From contig NZ_CP015455.1 in NCBI RefSeq assembly GCF_001888165.1, positions 2,536,001-2,600,000 on the forward strand: a DNA stretch of 64,000 bases. Direction: 5' to 3'. Shown here one piece after another: positions 55,430 through 64,000 of the stretch. Source of the DNA: Syntrophotalea acetylenica. GTDB lineage: Bacteria; Desulfobacterota; Desulfuromonadia; Desulfuromonadales; Syntrophotaleaceae. The position numbers were made by a program, and so were the translations under genes. How positions within the stretch are numbered: position 1 is the first letter of the stretch; each line of letters opens with the position of its first letter. Below the pieces are notes generated by a model. It saw only the letters and a list, made by a program, of their open reading frames with translations. It was not told where the DNA came from and made no database searches.

Positions 55430-55984
55430 CTAGTCTTGGGCTTTTTTGGGAAAGGGCATACCGATGGCTTCCATCAGGGCATATCCTTCCTCATCGTTCT
55501 TGGCCGTGGTAACAATGGTAATGTTCAAGCCCTTCACCTTATCGATCTTCTCCAGGTCGATTTCGGGGAAAATGAGCTGTTCGCGGATACCAAGGGTATA
55601 GTTCCCGCGACCGTCAAAGCCCTTCTTGGAAACGCCCTTGAAGTCGCGCACCCGGGGAAGAGCGACGTTGACCAACCGGTCAAGGAACTCATAAGCCTTG
55701 TCGCGACGCAACGTTACCATGCAACCGATCGGCATCCCTTCGCGCAACTTGAATTGAGCGATGGATTTCTTCGCCTTGGTGACGACGGGTTTCTGGCCGC
55801 TGATGCGCGTAAGCTCCTCCACAGCGGACTCCAGAACCTTGATATTCTGTATGGCCTCCCCCAGTCCCATATTGAGGACCACCTTCTCCACCCTGGGGAC
55901 TTCCATTACATTTTTCAACTGCAACCGCTCAGCCAACGCGGGAGCAATTTCCTTCGTGTATACTTCCTTCAATCTCGCACCCAT
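55430..55984 (-). CDS. rplE: 50S ribosomal protein L5
   Basis: 184 residues; [15 protein letters not shown] and [21 protein letters not shown] (in parts) identify L5, which binds 5S rRNA and the P-site tRNA. It lies between rplX and rpsN. Confidence 0.98.
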   Translation of the reverse strand: MGARLKEVYTKEIAPALAERLQLKNVMEVPRVEKVVLNMGLGEAIQNIKVLESAVEELTRISGQKPVVTKAKKSIAQFKLREGMPIGCMVTLRRDKAYEFLDRLVNVALPRVRDFKGVSKKGFDGRGNYTLGIREQLIFPEIDLEKIDKVKGLNITIVTTAKNDEEGYALMEAIGMPFPKKAQD

Positions 55985-55996
55985 GGAAATCCTCCG

Positions 55997-56326
55997 TTAC
56001 TTGTCCAAGGTCTCGTTGCACTTTTTACAGAACCGAGTCTTGGACCCATCTTCGAGAATCCTCACACCGGTCCGCGTGGGCTTGTTGCAGGCGCTGCAGA
56101 CGAGTGCAACATTGGAGGCATCCAGCGGGGCTTCCTTCTCGACAATTCCCCCTTGGGTATTGACGCGGTTGGGCCTTGTGTGCCGCTTGACAACATTAAG
56201 GCTTTCGACAACAACACGCCCTTTGCCCGGCAATACACGCAACACCTTGCCGGTCTTGCCTTTCTCCTTGCCCGCTATAACCATAACCATGTCATCTTTT
56301 TTGACATGCATTTTTTTCGCTGCCAT
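55997..56326 (-). CDS. rplX: 50S ribosomal protein L24
   Basis: 109 residues with an N-terminal KOW motif (KKDDMVMVIAGKEKGKTGKV in part) and a C-terminal CSACNKPTR..CKKCNE pair of CxxC motifs, suggesting zinc binding in this form. L24 starts 50S assembly. Confidence 0.97.
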   Translation of the reverse strand: MAAKKMHVKKDDMVMVIAGKEKGKTGKVLRVLPGKGRVVVESLNVVKRHTRPNRVNTQGGIVEKEAPLDASNVALVCSACNKPTRTGVRILEDGSKTRFCKKCNETLDK

Positions 56327-56348
56327 TTCTCTTACTCCCAGTTCCGAA

Positions 56349-56717
56349 TTAAAGTACCTCGGGGGCCAGCGATACGATCTTCATGTACCGCTGTGCGCGC
56401 AACTCCCGAGCAACTGGACCGAAGATACGGGTTCCGATAGGTTCCCCGGCCTGGTTCACAACCACTGCGGAATTTTTATCGAAACGAATCGCCGATCCGT
56501 CAGGGCGAGGTACTTCCTTAGCGGTTCGAACGATGACAGCTCTAACCACATCCCCTTTTTTTACGCGGGAATTGGGCAGGGCCTCCTTTACGGAGCAGAT
56601 GATGATATCTCCAAGCCCGGCATATTTTCGCTTGGAGCCACCAAGAACCTTGATGCAGCAGAGTTTACGCGCACCAGAGTTGTCCGCTACATCAAGCATC
56701 GTCTGCATCTGTATCAT
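56349..56717 (-). CDS. rplN: 50S ribosomal protein L14
   Basis: 122 residues; [19 protein letters not shown] and the [14 protein letters not shown] region are L14 hallmarks. It forms part of the intersubunit bridge. Confidence 0.98.
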   Translation of the reverse strand: MIQMQTMLDVADNSGARKLCCIKVLGGSKRKYAGLGDIIICSVKEALPNSRVKKGDVVRAVIVRTAKEVPRPDGSAIRFDKNSAVVVNQAGEPIGTRIFGPVARELRAQRYMKIVSLAPEVL

Positions 56718-56729
56718 GACTGTTATCTC

Positions 56730-56996
56730 CTACAGGATTACGTTCTTTTCAAGGATTTCGCGTACCCGCCAACGTTTGTCCCGGGACAGCGGACGGGTTT
56801 CTACGACCGAAACCTTGTCCCCGATGTTGCAGCGATTCTCTTCATCATGGGCCTTGAAGGTAACCCGGCGCTTGATAAATTTTTTGTAGACCGGATGCTT
56901 GACCATCTGGTCGACACGGACCACAACGGTTTTATCCATCTTGTCGCTGATAACAACCCCGACGCGGGTTTTCCGATTGCCACGTATTTTACTCAT
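56730..56996 (-). CDS. rpsQ: 30S ribosomal protein S17
   Basis: 88 residues; [20 protein letters not shown] and the C-terminal [20 protein letters not shown] identify S17, a primary 16S rRNA 5'-domain binder. Confidence 0.97.
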   Translation of the reverse strand: MSKIRGNRKTRVGVVISDKMDKTVVVRVDQMVKHPVYKKFIKRRVTFKAHDEENRCNIGDKVSVVETRPLSRDKRWRVREILEKNVIL

Positions 56997-57019
56997 TGAA
57001 ATTTATCTCCCCGTACCGA

Positions 57020-57208
57020 TCAGCTTCGCTTCTGACGCAGGATGGTATGAACCCGTGCGATGGTCCTGCGCGTCTGGGGAAGCCGGGCGCTGTTTTCCAA
57101 TTGCCCGGTAGCCAATTGGAACTTCAGGTTAAACAGCTCCTGATTGAGTTCCTCTACTTTTTTTTCCAACTCTTCGACCGTCAGGTCGCGCAGCTCACTA
57201 GCTTTCAT
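57020..57208 (-). CDS. rpmC: 50S ribosomal protein L29
   Basis: 62 residues; [20 protein letters not shown] at the start and [20 protein letters not shown] later (each in part) are L29 motifs. ATG 57208 lies inside the end of rplP (11-base overlap). Confidence 0.97.
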   Translation of the reverse strand: MKASELRDLTVEELEKKVEELNQELFNLKFQLATGQLENSARLPQTRRTIARVHTILRQKRS

Positions 57209-57623
57209 TGGCCACATCCTCCCGTGCAACAATCCTGGTCTTCATGGGGAGCTTATGAGCAGCCAGCCGCAATGCTTCGCAGGCCACTTCCCTGTCTACA
57301 CCCTGCATCTCGTAAAGCATCATGCCGGGCTTGATAACAGCCACCCAGCTATCGGGCGAACCTTTACCTTTACCCATGCGGGTCTCAGCGGGCTTTTTGG
57401 TCAGAGATTTGTCCGGGAAAATACGGATCCAGATCTTCCCGCCGCGTTTCACATGCCTTGTCATGGCACGACGCGCGGACTCAATCTGTCTGGAAGACAG
57501 CCATCCACATTCGACCGCTTTAAGCCCGTAATCGCCAAAATTTAGTTCGCTACCGCGATAGGCTACGCCTTTCATGCGGCCTTTAAACTGTTTTCTATGT
57601 TTAACCTTCTTGGGCATTAACAT
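57198..57623 (-). CDS. rplP: 50S ribosomal protein L16
   Basis: 141 residues starting [19 protein letters not shown], with [20 protein letters not shown] and [15 protein letters not shown], diagnostic of L16 near the A-site tRNA. AGGAG supports the first ATG. It overlaps rpmC. Confidence 0.98.
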   Translation of the reverse strand: MLMPKKVKHRKQFKGRMKGVAYRGSELNFGDYGLKAVECGWLSSRQIESARRAMTRHVKRGGKIWIRIFPDKSLTKKPAETRMGKGKGSPDSWVAVIKPGMMLYEMQGVDREVACEALRLAAHKLPMKTRIVAREDVANES

Positions 57624-57652
57624 GGCAGAATACTCCTATTCGGTTCCCGTGG

Positions 57653-58285
57653 TTATTCCTGCGACAGGACTTCGCCCTTGAAGATGAGAACCTTGACGCC
57701 GATAATACCATAAGTAGTCTTGGCCTCGGCGAATCCATAATCGATATCGGCCCTGAGAGTGTGCAGGGGCACACGTCCTTCACGATACCACTCGGTCCGA
57801 CTCATCTCGGCACCACCCAAGCGACCGCTGCAGGTAATCTTGATACCCTGAGCACCAAACTTCAAAGCCATGCTCACGCTTTTTTTCATGGCACGGCGGA
57901 AGGCGACACGGCGCTCAAGCTGAGTTGCCACATTCTCGGAAACAAGTTGGGCATCGACCTCGGGTTTGCGCACTTCCTGAATATTGATGAACACTTCCTT
58001 GTCGGTGAGCCGGGCCAGATCCTTTTTCAAGGCTTCAACCTCGGCACCCTTTTTGCCGATAATGATGCCGGGACGAGCGGCATACACATTAATTTTGGCC
58101 TTGCTTGCGGCACGCTCAATTTCGATCCTGGCGATGCCGGCATGATAAAGCCGCTTTTTAAGATAATTGCGAAGCTTTATATCTTCGTGCAGAAGCTGGG
58201 AGTATTCCCCCTCAGCGTACCACCGGGAACTCCAGGTCTTGACGACTCCCAGTCGAAATCCTGTCGGATGTACTTTCTGGCCCAA
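57653..58285 (-). CDS. rpsC: 30S ribosomal protein S3
   Basis: 210 residues; [18 protein letters not shown], a KH domain ([18 protein letters not shown]), and [31 protein letters not shown] (in parts) identify S3, part of the mRNA entry helicase. Confidence 0.98.
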   Translation of the reverse strand: MGQKVHPTGFRLGVVKTWSSRWYAEGEYSQLLHEDIKLRNYLKKRLYHAGIARIEIERAASKAKINVYAARPGIIIGKKGAEVEALKKDLARLTDKEVFINIQEVRKPEVDAQLVSENVATQLERRVAFRRAMKKSVSMALKFGAQGIKITCSGRLGGAEMSRTEWYREGRVPLHTLRADIDYGFAEAKTTYGIIGVKVLIFKGEVLSQE

Positions 58286-58303
58286 ACCATCACCTCCTTA
58301 AAC

Positions 58304-58636
58304 TTATTTTTCGTTCAGAACCACGGTAATGTGGCTGGTCGGTTTGCGGATCCTGGTAGCCCGTCCCTGTGCTCGCGGCATGAACCGCTTAAGCACGGGA
58401 CCCTGATCGACGGCTATGCTTTTGATGTACAGCCGGTCGACGTCGGCGACCCCCTTCTGCTCGGCGTTGGCCACGGCCGAACCAACCAGTTGATATACGA
58501 TGCCGGCCGCTTTCTGAGGAGAAAACCTCAGAATATTCAGCGCCTCCTGAACCCCTTTTCCGCGCACCATATCGACCACCAATCGGGTCTTACGAGGCGA
58601 CAGACGCACATATCTAAGCTTGGCCTTAGCTTCCAT
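58304..58636 (-). CDS. rplV: 50S ribosomal protein L22
   Basis: 110 residues; [20 protein letters not shown] and [19 protein letters not shown] are L22 motifs lining the exit tunnel. It overlaps nothing and precedes rpsC by 18 bases. Confidence 0.98.
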   Translation of the reverse strand: MEAKAKLRYVRLSPRKTRLVVDMVRGKGVQEALNILRFSPQKAAGIVYQLVGSAVANAEQKGVADVDRLYIKSIAVDQGPVLKRFMPRAQGRATRIRKPTSHITVVLNEK

Positions 58637-58670
58637 GAATAGAAACTCCTCTTGCGAAATCGCTTGTTAC

Positions 58671-58946
58671 TTACCTTTTGCTCTTCTTGTCAGCGCCATG
58701 CCCGTAGTAGGTGCGCGTGGGAGCGAATTCGCCGAGCTTATGCCCAACCATGTTTTCGGTGACGAAAACAGGGATAAACTTTTTTCCGTTATGCACGGCG
58801 AAGGTATATCCAACAAACTCGGGAATAATAGTCGATCGCCGAGACCAGGTCTTGATTACCTTCTTGGAACCGGCCCCCCCTTCGAAATCGGATTTGCGAA
58901 GGAGGCTCGCCTCGACATACGGCCCTTTTTTGATCGATCTAGCCAC
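58671..58946 (-). CDS. rpsS: 30S ribosomal protein S19
   Basis: 91 residues; [37 protein letters not shown] (in parts) and [13 protein letters not shown] identify S19 in the 30S head. Confidence 0.98.
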   Translation of the reverse strand: MARSIKKGPYVEASLLRKSDFEGGAGSKKVIKTWSRRSTIIPEFVGYTFAVHNGKKFIPVFVTENMVGHKLGEFAPTRTYYGHGADKKSKR

Positions 58947-58973
58947 AGTGGTCTCCTCTAAATTTCAACGATG

Positions 58974-59795
58974 TTACTTCTTCCGGCGAACGATAAAACG
59001 GTCGGTGCGCTTATTGACGCGGGTCTTGTACCCTTTGGTGGGCACACCCCAAGGCGTAACGGGATGACGACCGCCGGAGCTTTTGCCCTCACCACCACCA
59101 TGCGGATGATCGACAGGGTTCATGGCCACGCCGCGCGACTGCGGACGCTTACCAAGCCACCGATTGCGACCAGCCTTGCCGATCTTGACGTTTTCGTGAT
59201 GGATATTACCTACCTGCCCCACCGTGGCACAGCAGTCCTGCAGCACCAGCCGAACCTCTCCGGAAGGAAGTCGCAATTGCGCATACTTGCCTTCCTTGGC
59301 AGCGATCATGGCGTAGGTTCCGGCACTGCGAGCCAACTGGCCGCCTTTGCCAATCTTCAACTCAATGTTATGAACCCAGGTGCCCAGAGGAATGGACCGG
59401 ATCGAGAGCGCATTGCCGGGCTTGATGTCGGCCTGCTCGCTGGCAATCACAACATCTCCGACATTCAATCCAAGAGGCGCCAGGATATAGCGCTTTTCGC
59501 CATCGGCATAACAAGCAAGAGCGATGCGCGCCGACCGATTCGGATCGTACTCGATGGTGGCGATTTTGGCAGGGATGTCTTTCTTGTCCCGACGAAAATC
59601 GATGACGCGATACTTCTGCTTGTGCCCGCCCCCGGTATGCCGCTTGGTGATGCGGCCAGCATTGTTCCGTCCACCGGTTTGGTTAAGTTTTTCAACCAGC
59701 GATTTCTCCGGTTTGGCCACAGTAATGTCGGCGAAATCGGCCGAGGTCATATGACGTCGGCCAGCCGAAGTCGGCTTATACTTTTTGATTGCCAT
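58974..59795 (-). CDS. rplB: 50S ribosomal protein L2
   Basis: 273 residues; [15 protein letters not shown] at the start and the C-terminal [21 protein letters not shown] loop with the near-universal His next to the peptidyl-transferase centre. Confidence 0.98.
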   Translation of the reverse strand: MAIKKYKPTSAGRRHMTSADFADITVAKPEKSLVEKLNQTGGRNNAGRITKRHTGGGHKQKYRVIDFRRDKKDIPAKIATIEYDPNRSARIALACYADGEKRYILAPLGLNVGDVVIASEQADIKPGNALSIRSIPLGTWVHNIELKIGKGGQLARSAGTYAMIAAKEGKYAQLRLPSGEVRLVLQDCCATVGQVGNIHHENVKIGKAGRNRWLGKRPQSRGVAMNPVDHPHGGGEGKSSGGRHPVTPWGVPTKGYKTRVNKRTDRFIVRRKK

Positions 59796-59828
59796 TATCG
59801 TAACTCCGTTTTACCTGATTGCACCCCA

Positions 59829-60116
59829 TTAAACACCGAACAGATCGATCGAGCTACCTTCGGCCAGGGTTACGTAAGCCTTCTTCCAATTGGAACGCTT
59901 GCCGAACGTGCGACCCAGACGCTTGACCTTGCCAGCAACAAGCACGGTATTGACGTTCTTTACCTTGACTTCAAAAGCCTGCTCAACAGCCTTCTTGATT
60001 TCGACCTTGTTGGCATCCCTTTTGACTTCAAACGCAACGATCTGGGCTTCGCCTTCCCTCTGTACGGTCTTTTCGGTAACCAAGGGCCGTTTAAGTATCT
60101 CGTGCAGCGGTTTCAT
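59829..60116 (-). CDS. rplW: 50S ribosomal protein L23
   Basis: 95 residues; KRPLVTEKTVQ and FEVKVKNVNTVLVAGKVKRLGR (in parts) identify L23, the docking site for SRP and trigger factor. Its ATG shares one base with the rplD stop (TAATG). Confidence 0.97.
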   Translation of the reverse strand: MKPLHEILKRPLVTEKTVQREGEAQIVAFEVKRDANKVEIKKAVEQAFEVKVKNVNTVLVAGKVKRLGRTFGKRSNWKKAYVTLAEGSSIDLFGV

Positions 60117-60736
60117 TACCCTAACGCTCCTTCCAACTGTTCAACGGCCCCTTCGGTAACAACCAGATTCCGATGGTTCATCAGGTCGTACACATTCACG
60201 CCTTCGGCCTTGAGCACCTTGACATGGGGCAGATTGCGTGCCGACAGTTCGAGATTCCTGTTTTCGCCATCAATCAACACCAGCACGTTGTCCAGCTCGA
60301 AACGCCGGAGGATTTCAGCCACCCCCTTGGTTCCAATGCTTTCCAGCTGGAAGTCATTAAGCACAGACAGTCGCTCTTCCTTGAACCGAACGGAAAGCGC
60401 ACAGCGCAGCGCAGCCTTCTTGACTTTTTTGTTCAGTTTGAAACTGTAGTCGCGAGGGCTCGGCCCGAAGGCGGCGCCACCGCCCACATAGTGAGGCGCG
60501 CGAATGCAGCCCTGACGGGCATTGCCAGTGCCTTTCTGACGAAAGGGCTTCTTACCGCCACCCGCAACGGCGCTACGGTTCTTTGCAGCGGAAGTGCCCT
60601 GACGGCGAGCAGCCAGCTGATATCGTACCATATCATGAATCAGGTATTCCTTGACGTCGGCATTAAACACCTCGTCGGACAGCTCTCGCTCCGAAACCTG
60701 ATTCCGGTTTATGTCATAAACTGCAATTTTTGCCAT
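60116..60736 (-). CDS. rplD: 50S ribosomal protein L4
   Basis: 206 residues; the tunnel loop [22 protein letters not shown] (in parts) is diagnostic. In E. coli L4 represses the S10 operon; no matching leader was looked for beyond the intergenic gaps here. It overlaps rplW by one base. Confidence 0.98.
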   Translation of the reverse strand: MAKIAVYDINRNQVSERELSDEVFNADVKEYLIHDMVRYQLAARRQGTSAAKNRSAVAGGGKKPFRQKGTGNARQGCIRAPHYVGGGAAFGPSPRDYSFKLNKKVKKAALRCALSVRFKEERLSVLNDFQLESIGTKGVAEILRRFELDNVLVLIDGENRNLELSARNLPHVKVLKAEGVNVYDLMNHRNLVVTEGAVEQLEGALG

Positions 60737-60772
60737 GGTTTTTCTCCAGAATCTCTAGTTGCAGCCCGGCCA

Positions 60773-61405
60773 TCAAGCCTTGCGGCTTTTCCGGATGAGC
60801 AGCAGGCCGTTTACAGGCCCCGGAACGGCGCCTTTAATAAGTACCAGGCTCTTTTCGGACCGCACGTCGACCACTTCCAGACCTTGCGTGGTCACGCGCT
60901 TGTTCCCCATCTGGCCTGCCATCTTTTTACCCTTGAATACCCGGGAAGGCCAGGCACTGGCACTGATGCCACCAGGCCTGCGGTGGAACATCGAGCCATG
61001 GCTGGCGCGACCACCGGCAAAGTTCCAACGTTTTACAACGCCCTGAAAACCTTTCCCCTTGCTGGTCCCCGTTACATCAAGGATGTCGCCGGCGGCGAAA
61101 AACTCCCCACATGTAATTTCGTCACCAACGGCATGTTCATCGGTATTGTCGCACTCGACTTCCCGCAGGAAGACAAATGCCCCCTTCCCGGCCTTTTTGA
61201 AATGACCCATGGCAGGCTTGTTGGTGCGGTGAGTCTTCTTGGCCCCAAACCCGAGCTGAAGGGCATTGTAGCCGTCTTTTTCCAGAGTCTTTTTCTGCAA
61301 CACGATGCAAGGACCAGCCTCGACCACGGTCACCGGAATGCACTTACCGTCAGCAGCGAAGACCTGGGTCATCCCCAGCTTCTTACCCAAAATTCCCTTC
61401 GTCAT
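60773..61405 (-). CDS. rplC: 50S ribosomal protein L3
   Basis: 210 residues; [24 protein letters not shown] (in parts) and the central loop [30 protein letters not shown] (in parts) identify L3, which reaches the peptidyl-transferase centre. Confidence 0.98.
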   Translation of the reverse strand: MTKGILGKKLGMTQVFAADGKCIPVTVVEAGPCIVLQKKTLEKDGYNALQLGFGAKKTHRTNKPAMGHFKKAGKGAFVFLREVECDNTDEHAVGDEITCGEFFAAGDILDVTGTSKGKGFQGVVKRWNFAGGRASHGSMFHRRPGGISASAWPSRVFKGKKMAGQMGNKRVTTQGLEVVDVRSEKSLVLIKGAVPGPVNGLLLIRKSRKA

Positions 61406-61434
61406 GATGCTTTCCCTTACCTATGATAAAAGTC

Positions 61435-61743
61435 TTACAACTTGATTTCGACGTCAACACCCGCCGACAGGTCGAGCTTCATCAAGGCGTCGACAGTCTG
61501 CTGTGTCGGCTCGACAATGTCAAGAAGCCTTTTGTGGGTGCGCATCTCGAACTGCTCACGACTCTTTTTATCAACATGCGGTCCGCGAAGCACACAGTAT
61601 TTGTTTATCACCGTGGGCAGGGGGATAGGGCCAGCGACGCGCGCCCCGGTGCGCTTGGCCGTATCAACAATTTCATTAACGGAGAGATCGAGCAATTTAT
61701 GATCGTAAGCCTTTAAACGGATCCTTATTTTCTGGCTCTGCAT
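61435..61743 (-). CDS. rpsJ: 30S ribosomal protein S10
   Basis: 102 residues; [22 protein letters not shown] and HKRLLDI are S10 (NusE) motifs. It also serves transcription antitermination with NusB. It lies 12 bases after tuf, so str and S10 operons are joined here. Confidence 0.98.
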   Translation of the reverse strand: MQSQKIRIRLKAYDHKLLDLSVNEIVDTAKRTGARVAGPIPLPTVINKYCVLRGPHVDKKSREQFEMRTHKRLLDIVEPTQQTVDALMKLDLSAGVDVEIKL

Positions 61744-61754
61744 GGCAATTCCCT

Positions 61755-62954
<1,200 letters not shown>

Positions 62955-62982
62955 GGAGTAACCTCCCGTTCGTAAACGGCAA

Positions 62983-64000
62983 CTAGCCCTTCACCCGCGC
63001 GATGATTTCTTCGCTGATAGCCTTGGGCACCTGCTCGTAATGATCAAAAACCATGGTATAAGTAGCACGCCCCTGAGTCATACTGCGCAACTCGGTGGCA
63101 TAACCGAACATACTGGCAAGAGGAACATTGGCATTGATAACCTGGGCTCCGCCGCGGGTATCCATACCCATGACGCGGCCACGCCGACTGCTCAAGTCGC
63201 CCATGACATCCCCCATATATTCCTCGGGACAACAACCTCGACAGCCATCACCGGCTCAAGCAGAACCGGAGCAGCCTTCGCGGCACCGGCCTTGAAACCC
63301 ATGGAGCCGGCAATCTTGAACGCCATTTCGGAAGAGTCGACATCATGGTAGGAACCATCATAACAGGTTACCTTGACGTCAACGATGGGGAACCCGGCCA
63401 GGACACCGTTTTCAGCGGCCTCTTCGGCACCCTTGCCGACAGCGGGAATGTATTCCTTGGGGATAACACCACCCTTGATGGCATCTTCGAACTCAAACCC
63501 GGATCCGGGCTCAAGCGGCGCAAGTCGCAACCAGCAATCGCCATACTGACCACGCCCACCGGATTGCCGGACAAACTTGCCCTGCACCTCAACCTGCTTG
63601 GTTATGGTCTCACGGTACGCTACCTGCGGCGCCCCGATGTTGGCGTCCACTTTGAACTCACGCTGCATACGGTCGATGATGATTTCGAGGTGCAACTCGC
63701 CCATCCCCGACAGGATGGTCTGACCGGTCTCTTCGTCCGTACGCACACGCAGGGTCGGATCTTCCTGCACCAGCTTGCCGAGAGCCTGGCCCATCTTGTC
63801 CATGTCACCTTTGGTCTTGGGCTCAACGGCAATATGAATCACGGGCTCAGGGAATTCCATCGACTCCAGCAGACAGGGATTGTCCGGATCACAAAGCGTA
63901 TCGCCGGTAGTCGTGAGCTTCAGCCCCACGGCAGCGGCGATATCTCCGGAGTAGACCTGCTTGATTTCCTCCCGCTTGTTGGCATGCATCTTCAGCAGAC
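62983..64000 (-). CDS. fusA: Elongation factor G, C-terminal part, frameshifted as written
   Basis: The window edge cuts the gene; domains III-V are present ([67 protein letters not shown] in parts). After [11 protein letters not shown] the frame runs out (stop near 63192), while the expected [22 protein letters not shown] (in parts) and C-terminus are in the neighbouring frame. One extra base in the CCC run (plus-strand GGG at 63226-63228) repairs it. EF-G is essential, so a sequencing deletion is likelier than a real pseudogene unless a second copy exists elsewhere. Confidence 0.93.

Noticed and set aside
58971-60449. 492-codon open frame opposite rplB-rplW-rplD
   Set aside because: It spans three ribosomal genes and their gaps on the opposite strand and has no protein-family features.

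Overview
The window looks like a chromosomal core segment from an anaerobic Desulfuromonadia/Deltaproteobacterium of the Pelobacter/Syntrophotalea/Geobacter type. This is inferred from gene content: an NfnAB-type NADH/ferredoxin/NADPH transhydrogenase pair, a small siroheme sulfite reductase, an anaerobe-specific ORP (orange-protein)-like cluster with a sigma-54 activator, heme biosynthesis with an AhbD/NirJ-like radical SAM protein, LptD (so a Gram-negative outer membrane), and an accD-folC and trp arrangement close to that of Geobacter relatives. No phage, transposon or CRISPR array was seen.

Layout. 0.1-7 kb: heme genes (hemG; radical SAM-hemE-hemH), a CbpA-type chaperone and a flavin oxidoreductase. 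7-14.5 kb: a two-component pair, a small sulfite reductase, a single-domain response regulator, priA, a Tat-exported metallophosphoesterase and a DAHP synthase. 14.8-19.4 kb: trmB-truD, an IclR regulator, an alpha/beta hydrolase and coaE. 19.5-23.1 kb: a HEAT-repeat protein and an HD-GYP protein that share an N-terminal domain, plus a small HEAT protein facing them. 23.4-25.9 kb: nfnA-nfnB behind a strong promoter and a structured leader. 25.9-31.5 kb: a PAS/AAA+/Fis sigma-54 activator followed by three NifX-like proteins, two ferredoxin-containing MinD ATPases and Mrp, with repeated TGTTGCA boxes and a -24/-12-like site between activator and operon. 31.7-46.6 kb (minus strand): initiator tRNA, SPOR protein, argS, ftsB-like, comEA-like, lptD, folC, accD, a uracil-DNA glycosylase with a DEAD-box helicase, and trpE-G-D-C-F. 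46.7-64 kb (minus strand): the str/S10/spc/alpha ribosomal supercluster from fusA (cut by the window edge) to rplQ.

Gene cooperation. The heme genes act on successive tetrapyrrole steps. NfnAB balances NADH, NADPH and ferredoxin pools. The ORP-like cluster probably builds or carries a metal-sulfur cofactor under sigma-54 control. The trp genes make indole-3-glycerol phosphate from chorismate, but trpA and trpB are not in their expected place.

Sequence quality. truD and the near-certainly essential fusA are each broken by what looks like one missing C in a short C run, and the first HEAT gene has a similar problem at its start. Single-base homopolymer deletions in this sequence are the simplest explanation, so frame-dependent conclusions near C or G runs deserve caution.
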